Source: Planctomycetota bacterium (GTDB taxonomy: Bacteria; Planctomycetota; Phycisphaerae; Phycisphaerales; SM1A02). Taken from it: DNA of 33,367 nt. Positions within the stretch are counted from its first letter, which is position 1. Each line of letters begins with the position of its first letter. Under the pieces are notes generated by a model that saw only the letters and a program-made list of their open reading frames with translations, was not told the origin of the DNA and made no database searches. This document shows, in pieces, positions 24,055-33,174 of this stretch. The DNA lies in NCBI GenBank assembly GCA_014381555.1, contig JACNLO010000039.1, forward strand, positions 1 to 33,367. The letters run 5' to 3'. Position numbers and translations under genes: made by a program.

Positions 24055-24855
24055 TCAGCCACGAGGCATAATATTTGCCTCTATAACGATGATTTGCAAA
24101 ACATCTTCCTTCACAGGACCCCCTAATAACGCCTCACCAAGCCGAACTGGAGGAGAGCCTTCGTCCTGAGGACCTGTGGTTACTTCTGGAGCAAGCAGTG
24201 CCACAGCAAGCACGATTGCCTCATCATCTTTGAGCAATGTTTCGAACTCTAAATCAGTAAAAACTTTGCTTTGTAGATGTTCAGAAGAATTCGCAACGAC
24301 AGAGGATTTGTTTCTAGGTACATGCCAAGTTGGCAATAATTGCAGATAAATGCAGTTCCCATCTTCTCGATTTATTAACCAACTTCGACTCTGCAGAGAT
24401 AAATATCCTCCACCAATATAGTACGGAATACCTTTTTGAGTAATCAACATGCCTTCTGCATCGATTCGCCTCTGATGTAAATCTCTCCACTTAAATATTT
24501 GACCGTGCCAAACATAGTTTTCGTCTATGACTTCGCCCAATGAGGAAATGATTGCAGGAATATCTACAGTTGTAACTCTTCGTAGTTGGATTCCTTCCAA
24601 CAATAATTTTTCTTGAAGTTGCGATGAAGTGATTGGCTTGCCAAACTGTTCTAGTTTTTGAAAAACATCTCCAATATCTGGTTTAACTTGGTAATTTACA
24701 ACTGAAATGCCATCAGTTGTTGCACTTATTGTTTCTGTAGCCAATGTAACCTTGGGCTTTTCTTTTTTAATAGCATTGTTCGTAGTTTTTTCCGGTGTAG
24801 AACAACCTTCAACTACCACACTAATAACAAAAAGAATAGCTAGATAGTTTCGCAT
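24055..24855 (-). CDS. putative lipoprotein, function unknown
   Basis: 266 residues. A hydrophobic leader (MRNYLAILFVISVVVEGC) with C18 looks like a lipoprotein signal, although Glu at -2 is unusual in a lipobox. The mature part begins with a Thr/Lys-rich stretch (STPEKTTNNAIKKEKPK). The rest is a mixed alpha/beta protein with no motif I recognise (FKWRDLHQRRIDAEGMLITQ, GGYLSLQSRSWLINREDGNC). The start overlaps the LOG-family gene by 16 bp, and the stop is 21 bp before the pssA-like start, so it probably belongs to the same transcription unit. Confidence 0.7.
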   Translation of the reverse strand: MRNYLAILFVISVVVEGCSTPEKTTNNAIKKEKPKVTLATETISATTDGISVVNYQVKPDIGDVFQKLEQFGKPITSSQLQEKLLLEGIQLRRVTTVDIPAIISSLGEVIDENYVWHGQIFKWRDLHQRRIDAEGMLITQKGIPYYIGGGYLSLQSRSWLINREDGNCIYLQLLPTWHVPRNKSSVVANSSEHLQSKVFTDLEFETLLKDDEAIVLAVALLAPEVTTGPQDEGSPPVRLGEALLGGPVKEDVLQIIVIEANIMPRG

Positions 24856-25865
24856 GTATTTACCATGTCAATAAGTTGGCGTAATCTTCCAAAACTTCGA
24901 CGAGTATGAGGAACAATAATCCTAGGTAACTCAAGGTGATCTCTTTCAGTTGAAAGTGGGGCTGACTTTTGGATTTTACCTGTCCGAATAATGTCTGAGA
25001 ACGAGTCGTTTAATCTTACAATCGAATCATTTGTTAATTCTGCATTTGTTCGAATTACATAATCAGAACGGACGTACCGGCTTGAATGATAAACTTTGTA
25101 AAAGTCCATGATGTGATTTACAGCATCTTGAGGTGTTGTCGCTACATGAAACAAAGATTCATCCTCTTCGCTAATCATCCCGTTCCCAAGTAAATCTTGA
25201 TGTATGTGTTTCTCCCAATTTACCCAGTAATCACTCCCTTCTCCAGCAATCATCACAACAGGAATAATATTCGACTTCCCGGTTTGAACAAGTGTCAATG
25301 CTTCAAACAATTCATCCTGTGTACCAAAACCACCAGGGCACCCAACAACTGCATCAGAGTGAGTCATAAACATCAATTTGCGAGTGAAGAAGTATCGAAA
25401 ATTAATGAGTTTGGGGTCGCCTTCGATAATTGCGTTAGCAGTTGTTTCAAAAGGGAGTCGTATCGCTAGACCAAAACTCGCCTCGCGCTGTGGCCCTTCA
25501 TGACCTGCCTTCATAATCCCATCACCCGCGCCAGTAATCGCCATCCAATTTACTTCAGCCATCAACCTTCCAAACTCAGCTGCTGCCTTGTAATCTGGAT
25601 TATCTTCAGCTGTTCTTGCTGAACCATATATTGAAACCTTTCTAGTACCTATGTAGCGATTAAAGACTTGATAGGCATAACGCATTTCTTTCAATGCATA
25701 CGTGACGAGTTTAATCTGACCAGAATCGTGCCCCTCCTTTGCCATTTTGAGACAAGTGTCAATCATTTGAGAAATCATCTCTGGACGTGGGTCCTGCGCG
25801 TCGTGCTCAGTCGTGAGCGAAATGAGTTCTACTATTTTATCCTGAATAAGTTTTTTTGAAGCCAT
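24840..25865 (-). CDS. LOG-family (TIGR00730-like) nucleotide-binding protein
   Basis: 341 residues from ATG 25865; a TTG at 25892 would add nine residues but has no ribosome binding site, whereas AAGGGG lies upstream of the ATG. The Rossmann fold has VSIYGSARTAEDNPDYKAA, WMAITGAGDGIMKAGHEG and the hallmark PGGFGTQDELFEAL (PGGxGTxxE). Members such as LonelyGuy hydrolyse nucleoside 5'-monophosphates to base and ribose-5-phosphate; older annotations call them lysine decarboxylase, which is wrong. A long N-terminal helical part and a C-terminal extension (RDHLELPRIIVPHTRRSFGR) make it larger than the ~190-residue LOG proteins. Confidence 0.82.
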   Translation of the reverse strand: MASKKLIQDKIVELISLTTEHDAQDPRPEMISQMIDTCLKMAKEGHDSGQIKLVTYALKEMRYAYQVFNRYIGTRKVSIYGSARTAEDNPDYKAAAEFGRLMAEVNWMAITGAGDGIMKAGHEGPQREASFGLAIRLPFETTANAIIEGDPKLINFRYFFTRKLMFMTHSDAVVGCPGGFGTQDELFEALTLVQTGKSNIIPVVMIAGEGSDYWVNWEKHIHQDLLGNGMISEEDESLFHVATTPQDAVNHIMDFYKVYHSSRYVRSDYVIRTNAELTNDSIVRLNDSFSDIIRTGKIQKSAPLSTERDHLELPRIIVPHTRRSFGRLRQLIDMVNTCETI

Positions 25866-25896
25866 AGCGTTATTGTATCCCCTTTGAGGCAAAAAA

Positions 25897-28800
25897 TTAT
25901 TTATCTTGAGGTGTTAGAAATGGAAGAAGGACAACCGCTACTTTTGGGTCAAGTAATTCACCAGTCACATCTATCGAATAGAGTTGATCATTCAATGCAC
26001 CAATAATATCTCTAATAATTGGAAACCCAGCTCGGGGATGGAGTCTCGCATTAATTTGGAAGGTATCGAAATCGATTGCACCGTCTCCCTCAAGCGCAAG
26101 GTCAGAGATATCTAAATCACTACACTGCATTACGATGTCTTCGAGAATAATTCGATCTCCACTGATATAAAAATCAATTTCAGCACCTGAAACCTTTGCT
26201 GCAGAAGGCCATGCAAGCTGGAGGACTTTCATAGTTATTAAAGATAGTGGGTCAATTTCAAGGTGTCCATTTTGCACCTGTACCCTTCCAATCCCTCTTC
26301 GAGATTCTAGATTGCCCCTCGCCCCAGCAATTGAAAACCATCCAATCAAATCTCCTGTCAAAGAGGCAACAATTTCTTTGTCTTCGTTGTCTTCAAAAGG
26401 TGCTAATTCAACACCTGCAATCAATACCTCTATTTCATACTCCTTGTCATCATCTAGCCCCACCCATCCCTGAACAGTCACACCTCCAGTTGATGATTCC
26501 CCACGCATTTGTTTGAATACCAGCTGATTATTTTCGGGGTTGAATTCTAAACCTCCTGCAATATCCGTAACAATCCTACCTAGCGTAGATAGTTCATCAA
26601 AAGACAATGACAATTCAAGCGCATTGAGTTTATCTCTACTGTAGTGCCCATAAATGTTAGAAACACCTTTTATTTTTTTTAACGGAATGCCCACATCGAT
26701 TGATGCGTCATCAATCTCAATATCTCCAGCAAAAGAGACTTCGAGTTTGTCCCAAGTTTCACCCTGAAAAGAAACTTTACCATTAGGAAGCGTGCTTCTC
26801 CCATCTTGCAATTTAATTGCAACAAGAGTGTCACCAACAACTCCAGGCAAAATCGCAAAAAGACTTTCATCACTAGGGGGACCCGACCAAGTCAAATCAA
26901 ATTTCCCATCAATTGCGCCACCCGATTCAATATTTCCATCGACAGAGAACTCCCCATCGCCCAATTTCCCAAATAAATAATCAAAATGAATTCCATCATT
27001 GCTTATTCGAATGGTATTTCGTTTTGATTTTTTGTTTCTATCAAAAAAAGCCACTGCTTTTCGCTCATGGAATGTAGCGGCTAAAGAATCTGGAAGAATT
27101 TCAATACTATAGGAAAGATTATCATTATCTCCTCTTGCAGATAATGTTGCCGCAACAATCCCAGAAGGGTCGATTCTGTCATAGAAATCTACAGCAACTT
27201 CTCCACCAACTATTCCTGTAATTGCACGTGTCAATGGCGAGTCGATAACAGCATCATGCCACCTAGCATCAAGCAAGTAGCCAAAATCAGATTGATTTCC
27301 ATGAACTTCGCCATTGATATCTACATTTCCTTGTTGGGAATCTTCTTCATGAAGTTGAAACTCCATTAAGTCGAAATACACATCTGTTCCATCAACAATT
27401 ATCGCACCCTCTTCAAGGTTTAAAGTAGTGACACGATTTAGAGCTGAAACTTCCAGGGTCGTGGGAATGATGGTCATATTCAACTGTGAATTGCCATCTA
27501 TATGTGCCATGCTAATATCAGCATCCATTACACCAGATGGCTGAAGCCATCTCCAAGCGCTTGATAACTTTTTAGAAGATGAATCTGGAAGGACATCAAC
27601 AAAATTTGGGCTGATTGGCAGAGAATCGCCTTGAATCTTCAAATCAAACTCACCCTTATCAATGTTCAAACTTGCAGTCAGTAAACCATCTTTACATTTA
27701 CAGGTAACAGCTTCCATCGAAACAGATCCATTTTCTATATGAATTTCTGCGTTAATGTCTGTAAATTTAAATCCCTCAGGCCAAAAAGGACCAGTCGCGT
27801 TAATCGCCTTCGCTAACTTTTCATTTGGGCTCGAAACTCCATCCACAAGCCCAATTAAAAAATTAGTACTAATCGAACCATCTTGATTTCCTTTAACAGT
27901 GCCAACTGCGTTTAATTTCGAGCTAAGCCCTAATCCTCCTAGCACGCCTGCTGCCAACTCATGATCATCACCTGCCGACTCAGAAACGGCTAACAATAGT
28001 GCTGGAGAAATATATTCGTTAAGTAGCTCTAATTTCAAATCTGGTATTGCAGTGCCATCCTCCTGAAAGCTAATAGAACCAGTGATACCACCGACACCAA
28101 GTTCTCGACCTTTAAATCGTATTGACTTTGATTCTGGAATATAGAGGCCCTTTGGGTCTAGAGAAACTGTTCCCTCCTTTAACACGACAGGGAAAGGGAA
28201 TGCTTTATGCAAAATGCCGACATTCTCAAAAGAAATTTCACCAGAAAGTTCTACTCCAGAATTTAATCTACTGTCATGTTTAATATTTAGATCGAGGTCA
28301 ATATCTCCACCAAGAGAAAATTTTAAGTCGCCTGAATCCTCTAGCAATTTTGCTATTCTCACGAATGCTTCACGATCAATCAATCTATCCATCACATTTG
28401 CAATTGGCTTTGACAATGCATCGTGTAACTTTTGATCGAGAGGAGCATCTTCTGCAAACAAGTTTAGATCAACAGAGAGAAAATCATTTGTCGCTTTCAC
28501 CCCACCATTTATATGTACTTCTGCATCCTCACTACCTAAAGCATTGAGATAAACAATTTTAATATCATTCTGATGAAAGGATATATGAGATTTTATATCT
28601 CTGAGCGGATAAGGAAATTTTTCATATCTCCCTGAAGCGCCATCAATAATTAAATCTCCTTCCGCCTCAACTTCTCCGTCTTGCTCTGACCTACCCACCA
28701 AAACTTTCGCATTCATTTTCCAATCAGAAAGCTGAAACAATTTTAATATCTGAGCAGCAGCAACCGGAACAATTGTTTCATTTGAATGACCACGCAGTGG

Positions 28801-29964
28801 CTCAAAATTATTGATTGTAAAAGAGGCTTCAAATGGAGAATTGGACAAAAGCGAATCCATCCATTCTTCACTCTTTTTTGTACCGACATTTTTATAGTTG
28901 TCTATTTTTATGTCCGCAGAAAAATCCAAGCCACTATCCATCTCTTGATGAGGAGGAACGAGCAACCCCTGAATTTCTTTGAGATACACAGATACTCCAT
29001 CATAAACAATGTGGCCGTGCTTTACATCAAGGTGAGCATCACCGTGAACACGTTCAACAACGTTATTCCTAATTGAAGACCAACGGATACCATGTTCCTC
29101 TGGTAACTTAAAAGTAATGTCTTCGACTTCAATGGAAAATTGCATCGCTTGTTCAGAATTCCACATCACTTTTAAGCTATTAACATCACCATGTAATTTT
29201 GCCTCTTGGCACCAAACCCTTGCCGTTCTGGGGAGCAGGTCCAATATGGAATTGTTAAGTTTTAGTTTGCCAATTTCTGCTTGAAATCCTAAAGGAGAAG
29301 TATCAAATGACAAATCAATTTGTATCGAATCTTCAGTATCGACTAACTGCAAGGCAGATTCTTCTTCGCCAAACATCGCTTCTTTAACCGTAAATGTTTT
29401 TGTCCCATCTAATATCCAGTCTCCGTTGGTCATCACTCCTGTTTCAACGATTACATTGTTAAGTGACAACTCAGGAATAGCACTCAGCCGTTGTTGGAAT
29501 GAGGGGTCTCCTTCAGTAGATTCAGCAATTTGTTCTGTACTGACTTCTTTTGAATTCATTAGCGAGGAAAAATTGAATTCCCCAGCATAATCAGATGACT
29601 CTGCAAGACGAACACGCAAAGTCTTAACTTCAATTTCAACTATTTTTGGACTAAAAATTGAGCCATCAGAATCGAGTGTAATAGATACATCTTCAAATGA
29701 AACCACATTCGCTGCAAGACCATCAACCCCGCTAGCTTTCAGATTAATTTCCTTAACAAAAACATTGGTCCCCCAGTCCCAACTCGTTCCACTTACCCCA
29801 ACTTCAGTACCAATTTTATTCTGCAGAGATATTGCTACGATTGGAGATAGAACAAAAGACCGAGTCGCCACATAAAAGCTGATAAACGGCAACAATAAAA
29901 GAGTAACACATACCCAAGTTCGCCTTCTTCGCCAAAAGGACAAGTCACTCTTAGGAGTATTCAT
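25897..29964 (-). CDS. very large AsmA/TamB-like envelope protein
   Basis: 1355 residues. A basic N-terminus (FWRRRRTWVCVTLLLLPFIS) with one membrane helix at about 16-36 anchors a long periplasmic part made of repeated beta-strand wording (IDGASGRYEKFPY, VSLDPKGLYIPESKSIRFKG, FDLTWSGPP, DGAIDFDTFQINARLHPRAG). This pattern, with a C-terminal NGHLEIDPLSLITMKVLQLA block, resembles AsmA-family proteins, which form lipid-conducting beta-grooves between the inner and outer membranes. No catalytic motif. Its ATG overlaps the trpE stop (ATGA). The composition is even along the length, so it seems to be one intact gene. AsmA assignment is by style. Confidence 0.7.
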   Translation of the reverse strand: MNTPKSDLSFWRRRRTWVCVTLLLLPFISFYVATRSFVLSPIVAISLQNKIGTEVGVSGTSWDWGTNVFVKEINLKASGVDGLAANVVSFEDVSITLDSDGSIFSPKIVEIEVKTLRVRLAESSDYAGEFNFSSLMNSKEVSTEQIAESTEGDPSFQQRLSAIPELSLNNVIVETGVMTNGDWILDGTKTFTVKEAMFGEEESALQLVDTEDSIQIDLSFDTSPLGFQAEIGKLKLNNSILDLLPRTARVWCQEAKLHGDVNSLKVMWNSEQAMQFSIEVEDITFKLPEEHGIRWSSIRNNVVERVHGDAHLDVKHGHIVYDGVSVYLKEIQGLLVPPHQEMDSGLDFSADIKIDNYKNVGTKKSEEWMDSLLSNSPFEASFTINNFEPLRGHSNETIVPVAAAQILKLFQLSDWKMNAKVLVGRSEQDGEVEAEGDLIIDGASGRYEKFPYPLRDIKSHISFHQNDIKIVYLNALGSEDAEVHINGGVKATNDFLSVDLNLFAEDAPLDQKLHDALSKPIANVMDRLIDREAFVRIAKLLEDSGDLKFSLGGDIDLDLNIKHDSRLNSGVELSGEISFENVGILHKAFPFPVVLKEGTVSLDPKGLYIPESKSIRFKGRELGVGGITGSISFQEDGTAIPDLKLELLNEYISPALLLAVSESAGDDHELAAGVLGGLGLSSKLNAVGTVKGNQDGSISTNFLIGLVDGVSSPNEKLAKAINATGPFWPEGFKFTDINAEIHIENGSVSMEAVTCKCKDGLLTASLNIDKGEFDLKIQGDSLPISPNFVDVLPDSSSKKLSSAWRWLQPSGVMDADISMAHIDGNSQLNMTIIPTTLEVSALNRVTTLNLEEGAIIVDGTDVYFDLMEFQLHEEDSQQGNVDINGEVHGNQSDFGYLLDARWHDAVIDSPLTRAITGIVGGEVAVDFYDRIDPSGIVAATLSARGDNDNLSYSIEILPDSLAATFHERKAVAFFDRNKKSKRNTIRISNDGIHFDYLFGKLGDGEFSVDGNIESGGAIDGKFDLTWSGPPSDESLFAILPGVVGDTLVAIKLQDGRSTLPNGKVSFQGETWDKLEVSFAGDIEIDDASIDVGIPLKKIKGVSNIYGHYSRDKLNALELSLSFDELSTLGRIVTDIAGGLEFNPENNQLVFKQMRGESSTGGVTVQGWVGLDDDKEYEIEVLIAGVELAPFEDNEDKEIVASLTGDLIGWFSIAGARGNLESRRGIGRVQVQNGHLEIDPLSLITMKVLQLAWPSAAKVSGAEIDFYISGDRIILEDIVMQCSDLDISDLALEGDGAIDFDTFQINARLHPRAGFPIIRDIIGALNDQLYSIDVTGELLDPKVAVVLLPFLTPQDK

Positions 29965-31517
29965 GGTTTTTGGAATGCCGATTGAGCAAGTTCAATTGCT
30001 CTCCCGAGCCCAGCCGCTTTATTAATTGTTTCTTTCCATTCCAATTCGGGTTTAGAATCAATAACGATTCCAGCACCTGCTTGAATATCAATTCGCCAAC
30101 CAGTTTCATCACGCTCGCTCGTTGGAATTACCATTGTTCGTAAAGCAATTGCAACATCCATATCGCCACCAAACCCAATCATTCCAATTCCACCTGCGTA
30201 AGGACCACGCTTTGTTGGCTCTAACTCATCAATTATTTGCATTGCACGTATCTTTGGAGCACCACTCACCGTTCCAACAGGAAGCGTAGCCTCTAAAGCA
30301 TCCCAGCAATCTTTCCCGTCAGCAAGAATCCCAACTACAGTTGAACTTAGGTGCATGACATGGCTATATCGTTCAATATCCATCACTCTCTCGATATTAA
30401 TCGACCCTAGTTCACAAACTGTTCCGATGTCATTCCTCCCAAGATCGACAAGCATAACATGTTCAGACTTTTCCTTTTCGTCTCCCAATAAATCTGTTTC
30501 CATTTCAGAATCTTCTTGCTCGGTCTTGCCACGTCTCCTAGTACCTGCGAGTGGTCGATTCGTAACGTGCCGATCTCGAACTCTGCATAATATTTCTGGG
30601 CTCGATGCCGCGAGAATACATCCCTGAGCTTGCAAGTAAATCATGTATGGGCTTGGGTTGACAACCCGAAGTGCGCGATACACTTCAAATGGGTCAACTG
30701 CCGATCTGTGTTCAAACCGTTGGGAAATTACAATTTGAAATGCATCCCCTGCTGCAATATATGACTTGCATGTTTCAACAGCTTTTTCAAATGACTCTCT
30801 TGACATATTTGAATTCGAAGGAATTTTTGGCGGGCTATTTAAATCAATATCGATTGTGCCAACAGGAATATTGTCGCCTTCCTCCTGTAACTTCATAACA
30901 ATACGATCAAGTTCCTTATTCGCGTCTTCCCAAACACTATCAGGTGTACTTGTATTTTCATGCATAGCGTTGTGAACGACATGTACTATTTTTGCTACAT
31001 GATCAAAAACAACAACTGTACGATAGAGAGCGAAATGCAAATCTGGAAGATTACGATCATCTTCTGGAGCACTAGAAAATGGCAAGACAGCCAATTCACT
31101 ACACCTTGCAATATCGTAACTCGCAAAACCGACCCATCCTCCAATGAAACTTGGAAGAGGCAATTCACCAGTTGCAACTGGATCGGACACCTTCCATTGT
31201 TTTGATAATTCTCCTACGAGCTGGAGAGGATTGTCGCTTATTACACTCTCTTGAGTCCCTTTAATCAGATCCCTAATTAAGACCTCATTTTCATATGCGA
31301 TGACCTCAAGACAAGGGTCTGCTCCTAAAAAAGAGAAGCGCCCAACTTCATCGCCATTTTCCACAGATTCAAAAAGGAAACTTGGTGCAATGCGATCATC
31401 AGAGGCGACAAGTCTTCGGTATGCCAATACAGGGCTCAGATGATCTGCCATTATTCGTCTGACAACAGGTATTACATTGGCAGTAGACATAAAGGTTTCA
31501 AATGCTTGGGAGTGCAT
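29961..31517 (-). CDS. trpE: anthranilate synthase component I
   Basis: 518 residues. The N-terminal domain has FLFESVENGDEVGRFSFLGADP, where the ES pair matches the tryptophan feedback site (LLES) of TrpE. The chorismate-binding domain has QIVISQRFEH, NPSPYMIYLQAQGCILAASS, RPLAGTRRRGKTEQED, LVDLGRNDIGTVCELGS, ATLPVGTVSGAPKIRAMQII and the C-terminal IDIQAGAGIVIDS. Together with TrpG it makes anthranilate from chorismate. Start ATG 31517 is supported by a TACACT -10 ending 7 nt upstream (possible leaderless mRNA); ATG 31490 is the alternative. No other trp gene is in the window, and it is followed directly by the AsmA-like gene. Confidence 0.93.
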   Translation of the reverse strand: MHSQAFETFMSTANVIPVVRRIMADHLSPVLAYRRLVASDDRIAPSFLFESVENGDEVGRFSFLGADPCLEVIAYENEVLIRDLIKGTQESVISDNPLQLVGELSKQWKVSDPVATGELPLPSFIGGWVGFASYDIARCSELAVLPFSSAPEDDRNLPDLHFALYRTVVVFDHVAKIVHVVHNAMHENTSTPDSVWEDANKELDRIVMKLQEEGDNIPVGTIDIDLNSPPKIPSNSNMSRESFEKAVETCKSYIAAGDAFQIVISQRFEHRSAVDPFEVYRALRVVNPSPYMIYLQAQGCILAASSPEILCRVRDRHVTNRPLAGTRRRGKTEQEDSEMETDLLGDEKEKSEHVMLVDLGRNDIGTVCELGSINIERVMDIERYSHVMHLSSTVVGILADGKDCWDALEATLPVGTVSGAPKIRAMQIIDELEPTKRGPYAGGIGMIGFGGDMDVAIALRTMVIPTSERDETGWRIDIQAGAGIVIDSKPELEWKETINKAAGLGRAIELAQSAFQKP

Positions 31518-31524
31518 AACCCGA

Positions 31525-31553
31525 AGTGTAGACCAGAGCGTAGTATGTATCCA
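31525..31553 (-). promoter_or_regulatory. weak candidate trpE promoter (leaderless)
   Basis: On the minus strand TGGATA (31553-31548), a 17-bp spacer and TACACT (31530-31525), 7 nt before ATG 31517. Both hexamers match only four of six consensus positions. The -35 overlaps the start codon of the divergent ABC gene. Confidence 0.3.
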
Positions 31554-32254
31554 TGCCTCAAGATGATTCAGTTGTAAAACTTAGTAAAATCAAACGAATC
31601 TACTACAAACCCGATGGTTGTGTTCTGGTCGAAGCCCTTCGAGGGGTCGATCTTGACATTCCACGTGGGCAATCCCTCGCAATCATGGGCGCCTCTGGGT
31701 CAGGAAAGAGTACTCTGATGAACATCTTGGGATGCCTTGACAAGCCAACTGAGGGCTCCTATTTCCTCGATGGGAACAATGTTGCGATGCTTGATGATAC
31801 TCAACTCTCCACCATTCGAGGTGAGGAAATAGGGTTTGTCTTTCAATCTTTTAATCTCATACCTCAATTAAGCATTGCTGAAAACGTCGAGGTACCCTTG
31901 TATTACCAACGAGTGGCACAATCTGAACGCCGCGAACGGACTAACGATATTCTTAAACGAGTTGGGCTTGCAGATCGAGTTGAGCACAAGCCAGGTGAGT
32001 TATCAGGAGGACAGCAACAACGTGCATCTATCGCACGAGCTCTTGTTACAAATCCATCTGTTCTGCTCGCAGACGAACCGACTGGGAATTTAGATTCAAA
32101 AACAGGGCATGACGTCCTCTCCCTTTTTGACCAATTGCACGATGATGGATTGACCACGGTTATTGTCACGCATGATGAAAATGTTGGGAAACGCTGCCAG
32201 CGTACTATTACTCTTACTGATGGCAACATTGGAACGGACACGCTTAATACATGA
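31553..32254 (+). CDS. LolD/MacB-type ABC transporter ATP-binding protein
   Basis: 233 residues, the standard length. Walker A GASGSGKST (about residues 44-52), Q-loop GFVFQSFNLIPQLSIAENVEVPL (the family's usual wording), signature LSGGQQQRASIARAL, Walker B VLLADEPTGNLDSKTG and H-loop VIVTHDENV place it in the LolD/MacB/FtsE group, which serves lipoprotein release or mechanotransmission rather than import. The partner permease is not next to it. It is divergent from trpE with only 35 bp between them and overlaps ruvC by 4 bp (ATGA). Confidence 0.92.
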   Translation: MPQDDSVVKLSKIKRIYYKPDGCVLVEALRGVDLDIPRGQSLAIMGASGSGKSTLMNILGCLDKPTEGSYFLDGNNVAMLDDTQLSTIRGEEIGFVFQSFNLIPQLSIAENVEVPLYYQRVAQSERRERTNDILKRVGLADRVEHKPGELSGGQQQRASIARALVTNPSVLLADEPTGNLDSKTGHDVLSLFDQLHDDGLTTVIVTHDENVGKRCQRTITLTDGNIGTDTLNT

Positions 32255-32730
32255 GAGTTCTTGGAATAGACCCAGGATTACGCATTGCAGGGTATGGATG
32301 CATCGATTACAAACACTCCAATTCAAATCCGTTGGTTGTTGAAGCTGGCGCCATCACCTTGGATACAAAGCAAACTATTTCATTTCGACTCGCACAGTTG
32401 TATCACGATATCCAAGAAATCATCGTAGAATTAAAGCCAGATTTGTTAGCTGTAGAAACAGTTTTTACGCATAAACAACAAGTTGCAACTGCAACAATTT
32501 TAGGACATGCAAGAGGAGTTATTTTGCTCGCAGGTGTGAATGCCTCTCTTCCACTATCTGAGATTACACCTGCCGAAATTAAAAAGTCTGTTTCTGGTAA
32601 TGGAAGGGCTACTAAATCTCAAATTCAACAAGCTGTTAAAAATACACTCCAACTCAAAACAATACCAGAACCACCTGATGTTGCAGATGCCCTCGCAATT
32701 GCAATTACCGCAGCCCATCGGAATGTGTGA
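32251..32730 (+). CDS. ruvC: Holliday junction endonuclease RuvC
   Basis: 159 residues, close to the usual ~170. RuvC cleaves Holliday junctions as a dimer on RuvAB. The first catalytic Asp is D7 in VLGIDPGLRIAGYG, the second acidic residue is in LLAVETVFTHKQQVATA, and the C-terminal acidic pair is in EPPDVADALAIAI. The basic GNGRATKSQIQQAV segment matches the DNA-binding block. It starts within the stop of the ABC ATPase gene. ruvA and ruvB are not adjacent within the window. Confidence 0.95.
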   Translation: MRVLGIDPGLRIAGYGCIDYKHSNSNPLVVEAGAITLDTKQTISFRLAQLYHDIQEIIVELKPDLLAVETVFTHKQQVATATILGHARGVILLAGVNASLPLSEITPAEIKKSVSGNGRATKSQIQQAVKNTLQLKTIPEPPDVADALAIAITAAHRNV

Positions 32731-32748
32731 CCTGCTTGGCTGTACGCC

Positions 32749-32763
32749 GTGACGATACGTCAC
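32749..32763. other. short perfect inverted repeat after ruvC
   Basis: GTGACG (32749-32754), ATA, CGTCAC (32758-32763). A six-base-pair stem with a three-base loop 18 bp after the ruvC stop and without a following T-run. It may be a protein-binding site or a weak hairpin. Confidence 0.35.
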
Positions 32764-32873
32764 AACGGAGGATTTAACCAGAAATAGCTACTTTTCCCAC
32801 AGCATGGACTATTTTGCTAGTGGACTCCAATTTGTAAAATATTTTTTAGAATTTGAGAAAAAAGGCAGAATCT

Positions 32874-32902
32874 TTCACACCATACTTGATTTTGGTTATA
32901 AT
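32874..32902 (+). promoter_or_regulatory. strong consensus-like promoter in non-coding region
   Basis: TTCACA (32874-32879, five of six to TTGACA), exactly 17 bp, then a perfect TATAAT (32897-32902). It is the best match to a vegetative promoter that I see in the window, and no protein gene follows; a terminator hairpin does, about 25 nt after the expected start site. Confidence 0.65.
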
Positions 32903-32908
32903 TAAAGC

Positions 32909-32972
32909 ACAACTACTTTTACCCCCGAAAGGGCTCGGTATGGCGCTTGCGTCTACCGGGCCTTTATTTTTT
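32909..32972 (+). ncRNA. candidate small RNA ending in intrinsic terminator
   Basis: From the start site predicted by the promoter at 32874-32902 to the end of the T-tract is about 64 nt. The 5' part can form CCC-GAAA-GGG (32924-32933), a GNRA-capped hairpin, which uses the same GGG as the terminator stem and so competes with it. The rest is the terminator. No known RNA family is recognised. It could equally be a short leader or attenuator for something beyond the window, but the tandem repeats that follow hold no gene. Confidence 0.45.
32929..32972 (+). terminator. strong intrinsic terminator
   Basis: Twelve continuous pairs (two G-U) join 32929-32940 to 32954-32965; a bulged U then leads to GGCG/CGUC (32942-32945 with 32950-32953) closed by a CUUG tetraloop. 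The stem is followed by TTTATTTTTT (32963-32972). It may end the candidate small RNA and also any read-through from ruvC. Confidence 0.75.
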
Positions 32973-33174
32973 GCGAAGGTGAAACTCAGATTTTACTTCA
33001 ATTCTTCATAGGGTCAGACCCCTAGAAAGCAGTAAGAGGTAGCACGAAAGAATGTAATCGACTTGAGGATACCTCTTACGTTCCACAGTTTTGGGTCAGA
33101 CCCGTCGCAGAACGAAGCAATACGAGCTGCAGCAAGCCAAACAACAACACCAGCCCACTACAGAAACCAGAACA
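32973..33174. repeat. 202-bp tandem repeat, copy 1
   Basis: Begins GCGAAGGTGAAACTCAGATT and is repeated with period exactly 202 bp. It contains GGGTCAGACCC at 33011-33021 and 33093-33103, and between them an inverted repeat GTAAGAGGTA (33032-33041) / TACCTCTTAC (33070-33079). GGGTCAGACCC palindromes are, to my knowledge, frequent in REP elements linked to Y1 transposases. No protein-like reading frame. Confidence 0.85.

Noticed and set aside
32749-32763. Intrinsic terminator for ruvC
   Set aside because: Stem is only six pairs and no T-run follows; the hairpin at 32929-32972 is a far better terminator.
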